From 66-474 sp035281745 (GTDB taxonomy: Bacteria > Pseudomonadota > Gammaproteobacteria > Xanthomonadales > Rhodanobacteraceae), in assembly GCA_035281745.1 (NCBI GenBank), contig DATEDI010000036.1, positions 1 through 64,000 on the forward strand: DNA of 64,000 nucleotides, read 5' to 3'. The notes below the pieces were generated by a model, which worked only from the letters and a program-made list of their open reading frames with translations, did no database searches and was not told the origin of the DNA. Of the stretch, positions 43,125-51,049 are shown in pieces. Position 1 is the stretch's first letter. Each line of letters starts with the position of its first letter. The position numbers and the translations under genes are program-made.

Positions 43125-44297
43125 ATGCCGCACGCACCACTCAATCCCCTCGATCTGTACGACGTCCGCGCACTGCTTTCCGACGAGGAACGCATGGTTC
43201 AGGACTCGGTCGCGCGCTTCGTCGACGACAAGGTGTTGCCGATCATCGGCGATTGTTTCGACCAGGCGCGTTTTCCGACCGAGCTGGTTCCGGAGATCGC
43301 ATCGCTCGGTTTGCTGGGCGCCACGATCCCCGAGGAATACGGCGGCGCGGGCATGAACCAGGTCAGCTACGGGCTGATCTGCCAGGAAATGGAACGTGGC
43401 GATTCGGGCCTGCGCAGCTTCGCGTCGGTGCAGTCATCACTGGTGATGTACCCGATCTTCGCGTTCGGCAGCGAGGAACAGAAGCGCGAATACCTGCCGA
43501 AGATGGCGCGGGGCGAGGTGATCGGCTGCTTCGGCCTCACCGAGCCGCACGGCGGTTCCGATCCGGCCAACATGAAGACGGTTGCGAATCAGGACGGCGG
43601 CGATTGGGTGATCAACGGTTCCAAGATGTGGATCACCAACGGCAACCTCGCGCAGGTGGCGTTGGTATGGGCGAAAACCGATGACGGCATCCGCGGCTTC
43701 CTGGTGCCGACAAACACCAAGGGTTTTGCCGCACAGGAAGTCCACAAGAAGATGAGCTTGCGCGCGTCGGTGACGAGCGCGTTGTTCCTCGATGACGTGC
43801 GCGTGCCGGCCAGCGCGATGCTGCCGAACGTCAAGGGCTTGCGCGGCCCCTTGAGCTGCCTCGATTCGGCGCGCTTCGGGATCAGTTGGGGGCCGATCGG
43901 CGCGGCGCAGGGGTGCCTCAAGGAGGTGCTGGATTACACGCAGGAACGCGTGCTGTTCAATCGCAAGCTCGCCGCCAATCAGGCGATCCAGTTGCGCCTC
44001 GCCGACATCGCGCGCCGCATCACTACCGCGCAGTTGCTGGCGCTGCAGTTGGGACGCCTGAAAGATGCGGGCAAACTGCATCCCAGCCAGATTTCGCTGG
44101 CGAAGTGGAACAATGTGCGGATGGCGCTGGATGTCGCGCGCGAGTGTCGCGACATCCTGGGCGGCGCCGGCATCACCACCGAACACGTCGCGATCCGGCA
44201 CGCGCTGAATCTGGAATCGGTGGTGACGTACGAGGGCACGCAGACCGTGCATCAGTTGGTGGTCGGACGTGAGCTCACTGGGATCAATGCGTTTTAG
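43125..44297 (+). CDS. gcdH: Glutaryl-CoA dehydrogenase
   Basis: A 390-residue acyl-CoA dehydrogenase. It oxidises and decarboxylates glutaryl-CoA to crotonyl-CoA in lysine and tryptophan catabolism. GCDH-specific features are RSFASVQSSLVMYPIFAFGS, GCFGLTEPHGGSDP, WITNGNLAQVALVWAK and the C-terminal TYEGTQTVHQLVVGRELTGINAF, with catalytic Glu370. ATG 43125 gives the family start; a TACAAT hexamer at 43089 may be its -10. An ALDH7 gene 10 kb away could supply the upstream part of a lysine route. Confidence 0.93.
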   Translation: MPHAPLNPLDLYDVRALLSDEERMVQDSVARFVDDKVLPIIGDCFDQARFPTELVPEIASLGLLGATIPEEYGGAGMNQVSYGLICQEMERGDSGLRSFASVQSSLVMYPIFAFGSEEQKREYLPKMARGEVIGCFGLTEPHGGSDPANMKTVANQDGGDWVINGSKMWITNGNLAQVALVWAKTDDGIRGFLVPTNTKGFAAQEVHKKMSLRASVTSALFLDDVRVPASAMLPNVKGLRGPLSCLDSARFGISWGPIGAAQGCLKEVLDYTQERVLFNRKLAANQAIQLRLADIARRITTAQLLALQLGRLKDAGKLHPSQISLAKWNNVRMALDVARECRDILGGAGITTEHVAIRHALNLESVVTYEGTQTVHQLVVGRELTGINAF

Positions 44298-44436
44298 TGT
44301 GATCGTCCGTGATCACTGCCTCGCCGAACCTTCCGGGCACGAGACGGTATGAGGTTCACCAGCACCAGAACGGCCATCCATGGCCTGACTATTCACAACA
44401 TCTGCTCCGAGCGGATCGGAGAAGCAGGAGAGTGAC

Positions 44437-44874
44437 ATGAGGCTTCGTTGCAAATGGCTCGCCGGTTTTGCGATCGGCGCAACGCTTGTTTCCGGCGGTG
44501 CGATGGCGGCCGTCAGCGGCAATGAATTGCACATCGCCTTGACGTCGCTGAAACTGGCGCTGGTCAAGATCGGTGTGGCGAACGCGGTGCTGGGCAATCC
44601 GACGCCGCCTGCCAGCAACGCCGAGGCGCACATCGCGGCCCCGAATCAGTTGAGCAGCCAGGAAATCAGTTCGATCCTGGTCAGCAAGGGCGGGGTGATC
44701 AACGTGTACTTGACGCCCGCTGTCGGGGTCACCGACGGCATCGTGCAACTGGTGCCTAAGGTCGTCACCGACAAGGATGGCAAGAAGGGCGTGCAGTACG
44801 TCTGCTACAGCCCCAACATTGCCGACATCGCAAGCGCCGAGCCGGGATGCAGCTATCACCCGGCCTCGAAGTGA
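44437..44874 (+). CDS. Small secreted protein with pilin-like C-terminal part
   Basis: A 145-residue exported protein. The signal peptide MRLRCKWLAGFAIGATLVSGGAMA is a classical one, not the type IV prepilin leader. The mature part contains LSSQEISSILVSKGGVINVYLTPAVGVTDG and ends with YVCYSPNIADIASAEPGCSYHP. This resembles the C-terminal disulfide loop of type IV pilins (Y-x-C ... P-x-x-C), but the hydrophobic N-terminal pilin helix is missing. AGGAG precedes ATG 44437. No pilus genes lie nearby. Function unknown. Confidence 0.75.
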   Translation: MRLRCKWLAGFAIGATLVSGGAMAAVSGNELHIALTSLKLALVKIGVANAVLGNPTPPASNAEAHIAAPNQLSSQEISSILVSKGGVINVYLTPAVGVTDGIVQLVPKVVTDKDGKKGVQYVCYSPNIADIASAEPGCSYHPASK

Positions 44875-44881
44875 TCCGCCA

Positions 44882-45448
44882 ATGTCGGACGCCATGCCGA
44901 AGCCGGAACCGGTGCTCGAAACGGAGCGGCTGATCCTGCGCCCGCCGTGCGGCGAGGATTTCGAGGCATGGGCCGCGACCGCACGGGATGAGGAAGTCAT
45001 GCGTCATCTCGGCGGCGTCAAAAGCCGCTTCGATGCATGGAACCATTTCACGTCCGCGGTCGGTTCATGGCACGTGCTCGGCTTCCACGCGTTTTCGGTG
45101 ATCGAAAAGAGCACAGACCGCTGGGTCGGTCGCGTCGGTCCGTTGCATCCGGATGGCTGGCCGGGCGATGAGATCGGCTGGACGCTTGCGCGCGAGGCGT
45201 GGGGCAAGGGTTACGCGACGGAAGCGGCGACCGCCGCGATCGACTGGACGTTCGCCAACCTCGGCTGGCTCCGGATCATCCATTGCATCGCGCCAGCCAA
45301 CACGGCCTCGCAGGCGGTCGCGAGACGGCTCGGCTCCACCCTCCAGGGCCCCGGCCGCATGCCCGCTCCACGCGACGAGGACCCGATCGAAATATGGGGC
45401 CAGTCGCGTGAGCAATGGTTTGCGCGCCGCACTCCACGCACCGCCTGA
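44882..45448 (+). CDS. GNAT-family N-acetyltransferase
   Basis: A 188-residue acetyltransferase of the RimJ/RimL-like Acetyltransf_3 type. LETERLILRPPCGEDFEAW is the usual start, WVGRVGPLHPDGWPGDEIGWTLAREAWGKGYATEA holds the acetyl-CoA-binding loop (REAWGKGYATEA), and HCIAPANTASQAVARRLG is the motif B region. The substrate is not predictable. ATG 44882 begins just after the preceding stop at 44874. Confidence 0.9.
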   Translation: MSDAMPKPEPVLETERLILRPPCGEDFEAWAATARDEEVMRHLGGVKSRFDAWNHFTSAVGSWHVLGFHAFSVIEKSTDRWVGRVGPLHPDGWPGDEIGWTLAREAWGKGYATEAATAAIDWTFANLGWLRIIHCIAPANTASQAVARRLGSTLQGPGRMPAPRDEDPIEIWGQSREQWFARRTPRTA

Positions 45449-45457
45449 ATCCATCGA

Positions 45458-47725
45458 ATGAACGCTATCAAGACTCCCGTTCCCGCGCGCCACAAGGGCT
45501 TCAACCGCGCCGAAATCGTCGACCAGAACTTCACCGAATTCGTGCAGGCGTGGCAGGGCGAAGCCGCGTCCGCGCCGCGCGACGACGCGCCGGTGCTGCC
45601 GGGCAGTGCGTGCAGCGCGCGCGATTTCCGTGAGTTGTTCGAGTCGCAACTGATTTCGCGTCACCTCGATCTGATGGCGCGCGTGCTGCGCGTGCAGAAC
45701 AAGGTGTTCTACACCATCGGTTCGTCGGGCCACGAAGGCAACGCGATGGTGGCGCGGCTGACGCGTCACACCGACCCCGCGTTCCTGCATTACCGCTCGG
45801 GCGCGTTCATGGCCGAGCGCTTTCGCAAGTTGCCGAAGATGGATCCGGTGATGGATTCGGCGCTGTCGTTCGCGGCCAGCAGTGAAGATCCGGCGTCGGG
45901 TGGACGCCACAAGGTGTGGGGTTCCAAGCCGTTGTGGGTGTTGCCGCAGACGTCCACGATCGCTTCGCATTTGCCCAAGGCGCTCGGCACTGCGATCGCG
46001 ATCGAGCAGGCACAGCGCATTGGCCACCTGTTGCCGATTCCGAACGATTCGATCGTGATCTGTTCGTTCGGCGACGCATCCAGCAATCACGCGACGGCGC
46101 AAACCGCGTTCAACGCGGCAGGCTGGACCGCGTATCAACGCTTGCCGGCGCCGGTGCTGTTCGTGTGCGAGGACAACGGCATCGGCATTTCGGTGAAGAC
46201 GCCGAGTGGATGGATCGCCAACAACTTTCGCGATCGCAAGGATCTCGACTACTTCTTTGCCGACGGCCTCGATCTTGCCGAAGGTTGTGCGCAGGTCGCA
46301 CGTGCGATCGAACATTGCCGCGGCACGCGTCGCCCGACCTTTCTGCATCTGAAGACCACGCGCCTGGCTGGACACGCGGGTACGGATTTCGAGATCGAGT
46401 GGCGCAGCTTCGATGAGCTCATGGCGCTGGAAGCGACCGATCCGTTGTTGCGTTCGGCTGCGATCGCGCTGGAATCCGGCGTGTACACGAAGCAGGCGTT
46501 GCTCGAAAAATACGAGTCCACCCGCAAGCATTGTTTCGCCGCGGCCGAGGAAGCCTACGGCCGCCCGAAACTGAAATCGCTCGAGGCGGTGATGAAACCG
46601 CTGGCGCCGTACACGCCCAAGGTCGTCGCCGCGGAAGCGGCACGCGCGGACTACGCGGACAAACGCCTTGCGGTCTTCGGCGGTGACGACAAGCTGCCGG
46701 AGAAATTGCCGCCGCGCCATCTGGCGCTGGTGATCAATTCGGCGCTGCATGACCTGCTGGCGAAATACCCGGAATCGCTGCTGTTCGGCGAAGACGTGGC
46801 GCAAAAGGGCGGCGTGTACACGGTGACCCGCGGCTTGCAGAAGGCCTTCAAGGGTGCGCGGGTGTTCAACACACTGCTTGACGAGACGATGATCCTGGGC
46901 CTGGCGCAGGGTTACGCCAACATGGGCATGCTGCCGGTGCCGGAAATCCAGTACCTCGCGTATTTCCACAACGCCTGCGACCAGGTCCGTGGCGAAGCGG
47001 CATCGCTGCAGTTCTTCTCGAACGACCAGTACCGCAATCCGCTGTTGGTGCGGATCGCCTCACTCGGTTACCAAAAGGGCTTCGGGGGACACTTCCACAA
47101 CGACAATTCGATCGCAGCGCTGCGCGACATTCCCGGTTTGGTCGTCGGCTGTCCGTCGCGCGGCGACGATGCCGCCACGATGCTGCGCACGCTGGCGGCG
47201 CTGTGCAAGGTCGATGGCCGCGTGTGCGCGTTCCTCGAACCGATCGCGCTGTACATGGCGAAAGATCTATACGAGCACGGCGACGGCGAGTGGCAATTCG
47301 GCTATCCCGCGCCCGATCAGGCGATGCCGCTGGGCGAAGGGCGGGTGTACGACGCCAAGGCGAACGATTTGGTGATCTTCACCTTCGGCAACGGCGTGCC
47401 CATGGCATTGCGCGCCGCGCGCGAAATCGAAAAGAAGCAGAAGTGGAAAGTGCGGGTGATCGACCTGCGCTGGCTGGTGCCGTTGAACGCAAAGTTCATC
47501 GCGGCACAGGCGAAGACCGCGAAGCGCATCATCGTGCTGGACGAAGGACGCCGCAGCGCGGGGGTGGGCGAGGGCGTGATCACGGCGATCGTCGAGGCGG
47601 GTCTGGGCAATATGCCGCTGCAGCGCGTGGTCGGTGCCGACACCTACACGCCGCTGGCGGATGCGGCGCTGCTGGTGCTGCCGAACGAAGCCGACGTCGC
47701 CGCCGCTGCGGACAAGATGGCGTGA
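45458..47725 (+). CDS. Thiamine-dependent 2-oxoacid dehydrogenase E1, fused alpha and beta subunits
   Basis: A 755-residue protein that joins the E1 alpha and beta subunits of a branched-chain or pyruvate-type 2-oxoacid dehydrogenase. Residues 55-350 are the alpha part, with the TPP motif G205-D206-A ... N240 in SFGDASSNHATAQ and CEDNGIGIS. Residues about 420-755 are the beta part, with LFGEDVAQKGGVYTVTRGL, FNTLLDETMILGLAQGYA and VIDLRWLVPL. No E2 lipoyl transferase or E3 gene lies in the window, so the partners must be encoded elsewhere. Whether it prefers pyruvate or branched 2-oxoacids is not evident. Confidence 0.92.
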   Translation: MNAIKTPVPARHKGFNRAEIVDQNFTEFVQAWQGEAASAPRDDAPVLPGSACSARDFRELFESQLISRHLDLMARVLRVQNKVFYTIGSSGHEGNAMVARLTRHTDPAFLHYRSGAFMAERFRKLPKMDPVMDSALSFAASSEDPASGGRHKVWGSKPLWVLPQTSTIASHLPKALGTAIAIEQAQRIGHLLPIPNDSIVICSFGDASSNHATAQTAFNAAGWTAYQRLPAPVLFVCEDNGIGISVKTPSGWIANNFRDRKDLDYFFADGLDLAEGCAQVARAIEHCRGTRRPTFLHLKTTRLAGHAGTDFEIEWRSFDELMALEATDPLLRSAAIALESGVYTKQALLEKYESTRKHCFAAAEEAYGRPKLKSLEAVMKPLAPYTPKVVAAEAARADYADKRLAVFGGDDKLPEKLPPRHLALVINSALHDLLAKYPESLLFGEDVAQKGGVYTVTRGLQKAFKGARVFNTLLDETMILGLAQGYANMGMLPVPEIQYLAYFHNACDQVRGEAASLQFFSNDQYRNPLLVRIASLGYQKGFGGHFHNDNSIAALRDIPGLVVGCPSRGDDAATMLRTLAALCKVDGRVCAFLEPIALYMAKDLYEHGDGEWQFGYPAPDQAMPLGEGRVYDAKANDLVIFTFGNGVPMALRAAREIEKKQKWKVRVIDLRWLVPLNAKFIAAQAKTAKRIIVLDEGRRSAGVGEGVITAIVEAGLGNMPLQRVVGADTYTPLADAALLVLPNEADVAAAADKMA

Positions 47726-47744
47726 CCGGCACAAACGCAACCCG

Positions 47745-48998
47745 ATGAAGGCCGACGCCGCCACGCACGCCGGCGTGCCGCAGCCGGTCGCCGGTCGCCG
47801 GCCGCCGCGTCGAACGCATTTCGGCATGATCGGCGCGGTCAGCTTCGCGCACCTGTTGAACGACATGATGCAGTCGGTGATCGTCGCGATCTATCCGCTG
47901 CTGAAGGGCGACTTTCACCTCAGTTTTTTCCAGATCGGCGCGATCACGCTGACCTTCCAGTTGACCGCTTCGCTGCTGCAACCGGTGGTGGGGATGGTCA
48001 CGGACAAGCATCCGCTGCCTTACTCGCTGCCGATCGGGATGTGTTTCACCTTCAGCGGTCTGCTGTTGATGTCGGCGGCGCCGACCTATCCGATCCTGCT
48101 GCTTGCGGTGGCGCTGATCGGCTGCGGCTCGTCGGTGTTCCATCCGGAATCGTCGCGGGTGGCGCGCATGGCTTCGGGCGGGCGTTACGGTCTCGCGCAA
48201 TCGCTGTTCCAGATCGGTGGCAACCTCGGGCAGGCGTTGGGGCCGGTGCTGGCGGCGGTAATCGTGCTGCGGGTCGGCCGCGCACACGTGGGCTGGTTCG
48301 GCCTTGCGGCGCTGCTGGCCATCGTGGTGTTGCTGCAGGTGAGCCACTGGTACAAGCAGCACGCCGATGAGCGGGTGGCGCACCGCGCCGCGAATTATCA
48401 GCCGCTGTATTCCCGTCGCACGGTCGTGCACACCATCTGGGTGCTGCTGGCGCTGATGTTCTCCAAGTTTTTTTATCTCGCCAGCATCAGCAGCTATTAC
48501 GAGTTTTACCTGATCCGGCATTTCGGCGTGTCCACGCACACCGCGGCCAATCTTTTGGGCGTGTTCCTGTTCGCGGTCGCCGTCGGCACCATGATCGGCG
48601 GGCCGTTGGGCGATCGCATCGGCCGCAGGCGCGTGATCTGGTTTTCGATTCTGGGCTGCGCGCCGTTCACGCTGGCGTTGCCGTACGTCGGCCTCGGCTG
48701 GACGGTGGGGTTGAGCGTCGTGATCGGCCTGATTCTGGCCTCCGCGTTCCCGGCCATCATCGTGTACGCGCAGGACATGTTGACCCACCGGATCGGCATG
48801 GTGTCGGGCCTGTTCTACGGTTTCAGCTTCGGACTCGGCGGTATCGGTGCCGCGGTCCTGGGCGTGGTCGCCGACCATTTCGGCATCGTGTTCGTCTACC
48901 AGGTCTGCGCGTTCCTGCCGCTGCTCGGAATCCTCGCGATATTCCTGCCCGACGTGCGGCCGGTCGAGCCGATCGACGCGCCTTCTCCTGCGGCGTAA
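47745..48998 (+). CDS. MFS transporter, fosmidomycin-resistance (Fsr) type
   Basis: A 417-residue major facilitator protein with 12 transmembrane segments. It resembles the Fsr family, with VSFAHLLNDMMQSVIVAIYPLLKGDFHLSFFQIGAITLTFQ, CGSSVFHPESSRVARMASGGRYGLAQSLFQIGGNLG and FYGFSFGLGGIGAAVLG. Family members export fosmidomycin or related small acids, but the natural substrate is unknown. It starts 19 bases after the E1 gene and may be cotranscribed. Confidence 0.88.
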   Translation: MKADAATHAGVPQPVAGRRPPRRTHFGMIGAVSFAHLLNDMMQSVIVAIYPLLKGDFHLSFFQIGAITLTFQLTASLLQPVVGMVTDKHPLPYSLPIGMCFTFSGLLLMSAAPTYPILLLAVALIGCGSSVFHPESSRVARMASGGRYGLAQSLFQIGGNLGQALGPVLAAVIVLRVGRAHVGWFGLAALLAIVVLLQVSHWYKQHADERVAHRAANYQPLYSRRTVVHTIWVLLALMFSKFFYLASISSYYEFYLIRHFGVSTHTAANLLGVFLFAVAVGTMIGGPLGDRIGRRRVIWFSILGCAPFTLALPYVGLGWTVGLSVVIGLILASAFPAIIVYAQDMLTHRIGMVSGLFYGFSFGLGGIGAAVLGVVADHFGIVFVYQVCAFLPLLGILAIFLPDVRPVEPIDAPSPAA

Positions 48999-49002
48999 AG
49001 CT

Positions 49003-49036
49003 GCAGGTTGGCTGAGCGGTTTCATGCGAAGCCCAA
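49003..49036. repeat. Degenerate copy of the TTGTAGGTTGG family (one end)
   Basis: GCAGGTTGGCTGAGC and GCGAAGCCCAACCCG, separated by a few bases, are the reverse complement of the right-hand end of copies A-C, with several mismatches. Confidence 0.5.
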
Positions 49037-49081
49037 CCCGTTCGGTGAATTCTTCATCGCGCCAACCACCGCAAATGCACC

Positions 49082-49343
49082 TTGCGTGCGAGCAGGTGGC
49101 GCGTCGCCAAGCCCGCCGCCAATGCGCGCGTGATGAAGATCTTCGGCAAGCTCGTACCCCATGCGGGGTCCTGTGTGTCCGAAAGTGATTGCTTCCTCGT
49201 TGACTGGCAGCGCGCATTCTGGGGTTCCAACGCCCCGCGGCTGCTGGCCGCCAAGCAGTTACGATCCGGATGGCCTGTTCACCGTGCACCACGGTGTCGG
49301 GTCGGAAGCGTGGAGTGCGGACGGATTCGTGCGAACGCATTGA
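49082..49343 (+). pseudogene. FAD-linked oxidase (BBE domain) C-terminal remnant, frameshifted
   Basis: One frame encodes KIFGKLVPHAGSCVSESD, then WQRAFWGSNAPRLLAAK. After about 49256 the reading continues in another frame as YDPDGLFTVHHGVGSEAWS and ADGF, ending with TGA at 49343. Put together they match the C-terminal berberine-bridge (BBE) segment of FAD-binding oxidoreductases, typically E-S-x-F-x-x-D-W-Q-x-x-F-W-G and Y-D-P-x-G-L-F-x-V-H-H-G-V-G-S-E. Everything before it, several hundred residues in intact homologues, is missing. It is a decayed gene remnant in a gap of about 470 bases that holds nothing else except the degenerate repeat at its left. Confidence 0.75.
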
Positions 49344-49469
49344 TTCGGTTGCATCCGGAACCCTGCGCCCCGATATGGGGTCTTATTCGTGGCGACATGA
49401 TGGCGCATCCGCTAGAGTCTCGGTGGGCGGCGCGAGCCGCGCACTTCATTCGGACAATCGAGGAATCCC

Positions 49470-50231
49470 ATGGCCCTGCGTTCCCATAACCCCGCCCTGC
49501 GCGACAAGGTTTTCCAGAACCTGCCCGCGACCGGCGAACCCATGACGATCAACGGCACGCTCGCGCGCTCGGGCCTGTTGCTGGTGTTGATGCTGATCAC
49601 CGGCGCGTGGACATGGCATCGTTTCATGCTGGCGATCGAGGCAGGCGGTATTCCCGCCGGCTTGCAAACCATGCAGCCATTCATGTGGGGCGGCCTGATC
49701 GTGGGTCTGGTGTTCGCGATCGCCAGTGCGTTCAAACCGAACTGGTCACCCGTCACCGCGCCGCTGTATGCATTGGCGGAAGGTACCTTCCTCGGTGCCA
49801 TCTCGGCGATCTTCGAGGTGCAATATCACGGCATCGTGCTGCAGGCGGTGATGGCATCCATCGGCGTGCTGGTGGTGATGTTGTTCCTGTATCGCAGCGG
49901 CATCATCAAGGTCACCCAGAAGTTCCGGATGGGCGTGATGGCCGCGACTGGCGGCATCCTGCTGCTTTACCTGGTGTCGTGGGGGCTTTCCGCGTTCACC
50001 AGCGTCAATACTTCGATCCTGTTCGCAGGCGGCACCTTGAGCATCCTGATCAGCGTGTTCGTGGTGTGCATCGCGGCACTGAACCTGGTGCTGGATTTCG
50101 ACCTCATCGAGCGGGCCCAGGCAGCGGGTGCGCCCAAGTACATGGAGTGGTACTGCGCGTTCGCATTGATGGTGACGCTGGTATGGCTGTATCTGGAGTT
50201 GTTGCGGCTGCTTGCCAATACGCGCCGCTGA
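49470..50231 (+). CDS. Bax inhibitor-1/YccA-like membrane protein
   Basis: A 253-residue inner-membrane protein with seven transmembrane segments. Recognisable parts are MTINGTLARSGLLLVLMLITGAWTW, APLYALAEGTFLGAISAIFEVQY and the C-terminal LNLVLDFDLIERAQAAGAPKYMEWYCAFALMVTLVWLYLELLRLL, typical of the bacterial Bax1-I family. Its role is not firmly known; relatives modulate membrane protease FtsH or calcium leak. The stop overlaps the region just before ybjQ. Confidence 0.88.
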   Translation: MALRSHNPALRDKVFQNLPATGEPMTINGTLARSGLLLVLMLITGAWTWHRFMLAIEAGGIPAGLQTMQPFMWGGLIVGLVFAIASAFKPNWSPVTAPLYALAEGTFLGAISAIFEVQYHGIVLQAVMASIGVLVVMLFLYRSGIIKVTQKFRMGVMAATGGILLLYLVSWGLSAFTSVNTSILFAGGTLSILISVFVVCIAALNLVLDFDLIERAQAAGAPKYMEWYCAFALMVTLVWLYLELLRLLANTRR

Positions 50232-50251
50232 TGTCTGGAGGCTTCCTCCCC

Positions 50252-50572
50252 ATGATCATCGTGACAAGCGAATACGTGGCCGGTTACAAGGTCACCGAAA
50301 CCAAGGGCCAGGTTTTCGGGCTGGTGGTGCGCAGCCGCGGCATCGGCGGCAACGTGATGGCCGGCTTGCGTTCCATCGTGGGCGGCGAAATCAACGAATA
50401 CACCCAGATGCTGGAAGAGGCGCGACGCCACGCCACCGACCGGATGGTGCAGAACGCGCAGGCCATGGGCGCGAACGCGGTGGTGATGATGCGCTTCGAT
50501 TCCTCCGAGATCGGCCAGACCATGAGCGAAATCGTGGCGTACGGGACGGCCGTGGTGATCGAGAAAGCCTGA
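50252..50572 (+). CDS. YbjQ family protein
   Basis: A 106-residue protein of the YbjQ/UPF0145 family with the signatures EYVAGYKVTETKGQVFGLVVRSRGIGGNVMAGLRSIVGGEI and ANAVVMMRFDSSEI, followed by EIVAYGTAVVI. Often annotated as heavy-metal-binding on weak grounds. ATG 50252 was chosen over ATG 50231 because GGAGG lies 11 bases upstream and the family begins M-I-I-V-T. It is followed by a small membrane protein 8 bases later. Confidence 0.9.
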   Translation: MIIVTSEYVAGYKVTETKGQVFGLVVRSRGIGGNVMAGLRSIVGGEINEYTQMLEEARRHATDRMVQNAQAMGANAVVMMRFDSSEIGQTMSEIVAYGTAVVIEKA

Positions 50573-50580
50573 TCGCACCC

Positions 50581-50892
50581 ATGCTCATGATCGCGCTCTA
50601 TGTGGTCGGCGGCGCGCTGCTGCTGGTCGGGGCGATCGCGTTGCTGGTGGGTGGAGTGTTGGCGGTATTCCTGCCGCAACTGGTCCTCGGCGGCGCATTC
50701 CTGATCGTCGCACTCGCGATCGAGCGCTGGCGTTACAAGCCGATCCGCGCCGCCGGACCTGATTCTCGCTGGACGGATACCGGCGAGCGGTTCGTCGATC
50801 CCGAAACGGGCCTCATGACCGCTGTGTATTTCGATCCCGCCAAGGGCGAGCGGCATTATCTGACTGCGCCGGCATCCGACAAGTCGCGATAA
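50581..50892 (+). CDS. Small hypothetical membrane protein
   Basis: A 103-residue protein. The first 48 residues form two hydrophobic helices (IALYVVGGALLLVGAIALLVGGVLAVFLPQLVLGGAFLIVALAI). The soluble tail contains RWTDTGERFVDPETGLMTAVYFDPAKGERHYL, which resembles a short conserved motif in small proteins found next to YbjQ genes. ATG 50581 is 8 bases after the ybjQ stop, so the two are probably cotranscribed. Function unknown. Confidence 0.75.
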   Translation: MLMIALYVVGGALLLVGAIALLVGGVLAVFLPQLVLGGAFLIVALAIERWRYKPIRAAGPDSRWTDTGERFVDPETGLMTAVYFDPAKGERHYLTAPASDKSR

Positions 50893-50928
50893 GAAACCTG
50901 CTGCGCGACCGGCACCCGCTTGCTATTA

Positions 50929-51024
50929 CCTTCTCCCGATGGGAGAAGGTGGCGCGCCGCGCTGGTGAGGGTTCGGCATCGCCGTCGCGTTTCGCGTGCC
51001 CGAACCTCCATCCCCGTGAGAAGG
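50929..51024. repeat. TTCTCCC-GGGAGAA repeat family, copy 3
   Basis: CCTTCTCCC-GAT-GGGAGAAGG forms the left hairpin, followed by GGTGAGGGTTCGGC and CGAACCTCCATCCCCGTGAGAAGG. It lies between the small membrane protein gene and murB, which converge. Confidence 0.7.
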
Positions 51025-51049
51025 ATTGCGGCCCCGCAGTGCTGTGCTG

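Noticed and set aside
45065..46969. 634-codon minus-strand open frame
   Set aside because: Antisense to the GNAT and E1 genes; no recognisable motifs.
49054..49254. Minus-strand ORF of 66 codons
   Set aside because: It is the shadow of the FAD-oxidase remnant, whose motifs on the plus strand are specific.
47580..49340. 586-codon minus-strand open frame
   Set aside because: Antisense to the MFS gene and the FAD-oxidase remnant; His/Arg/Gln-rich low-complexity translation.
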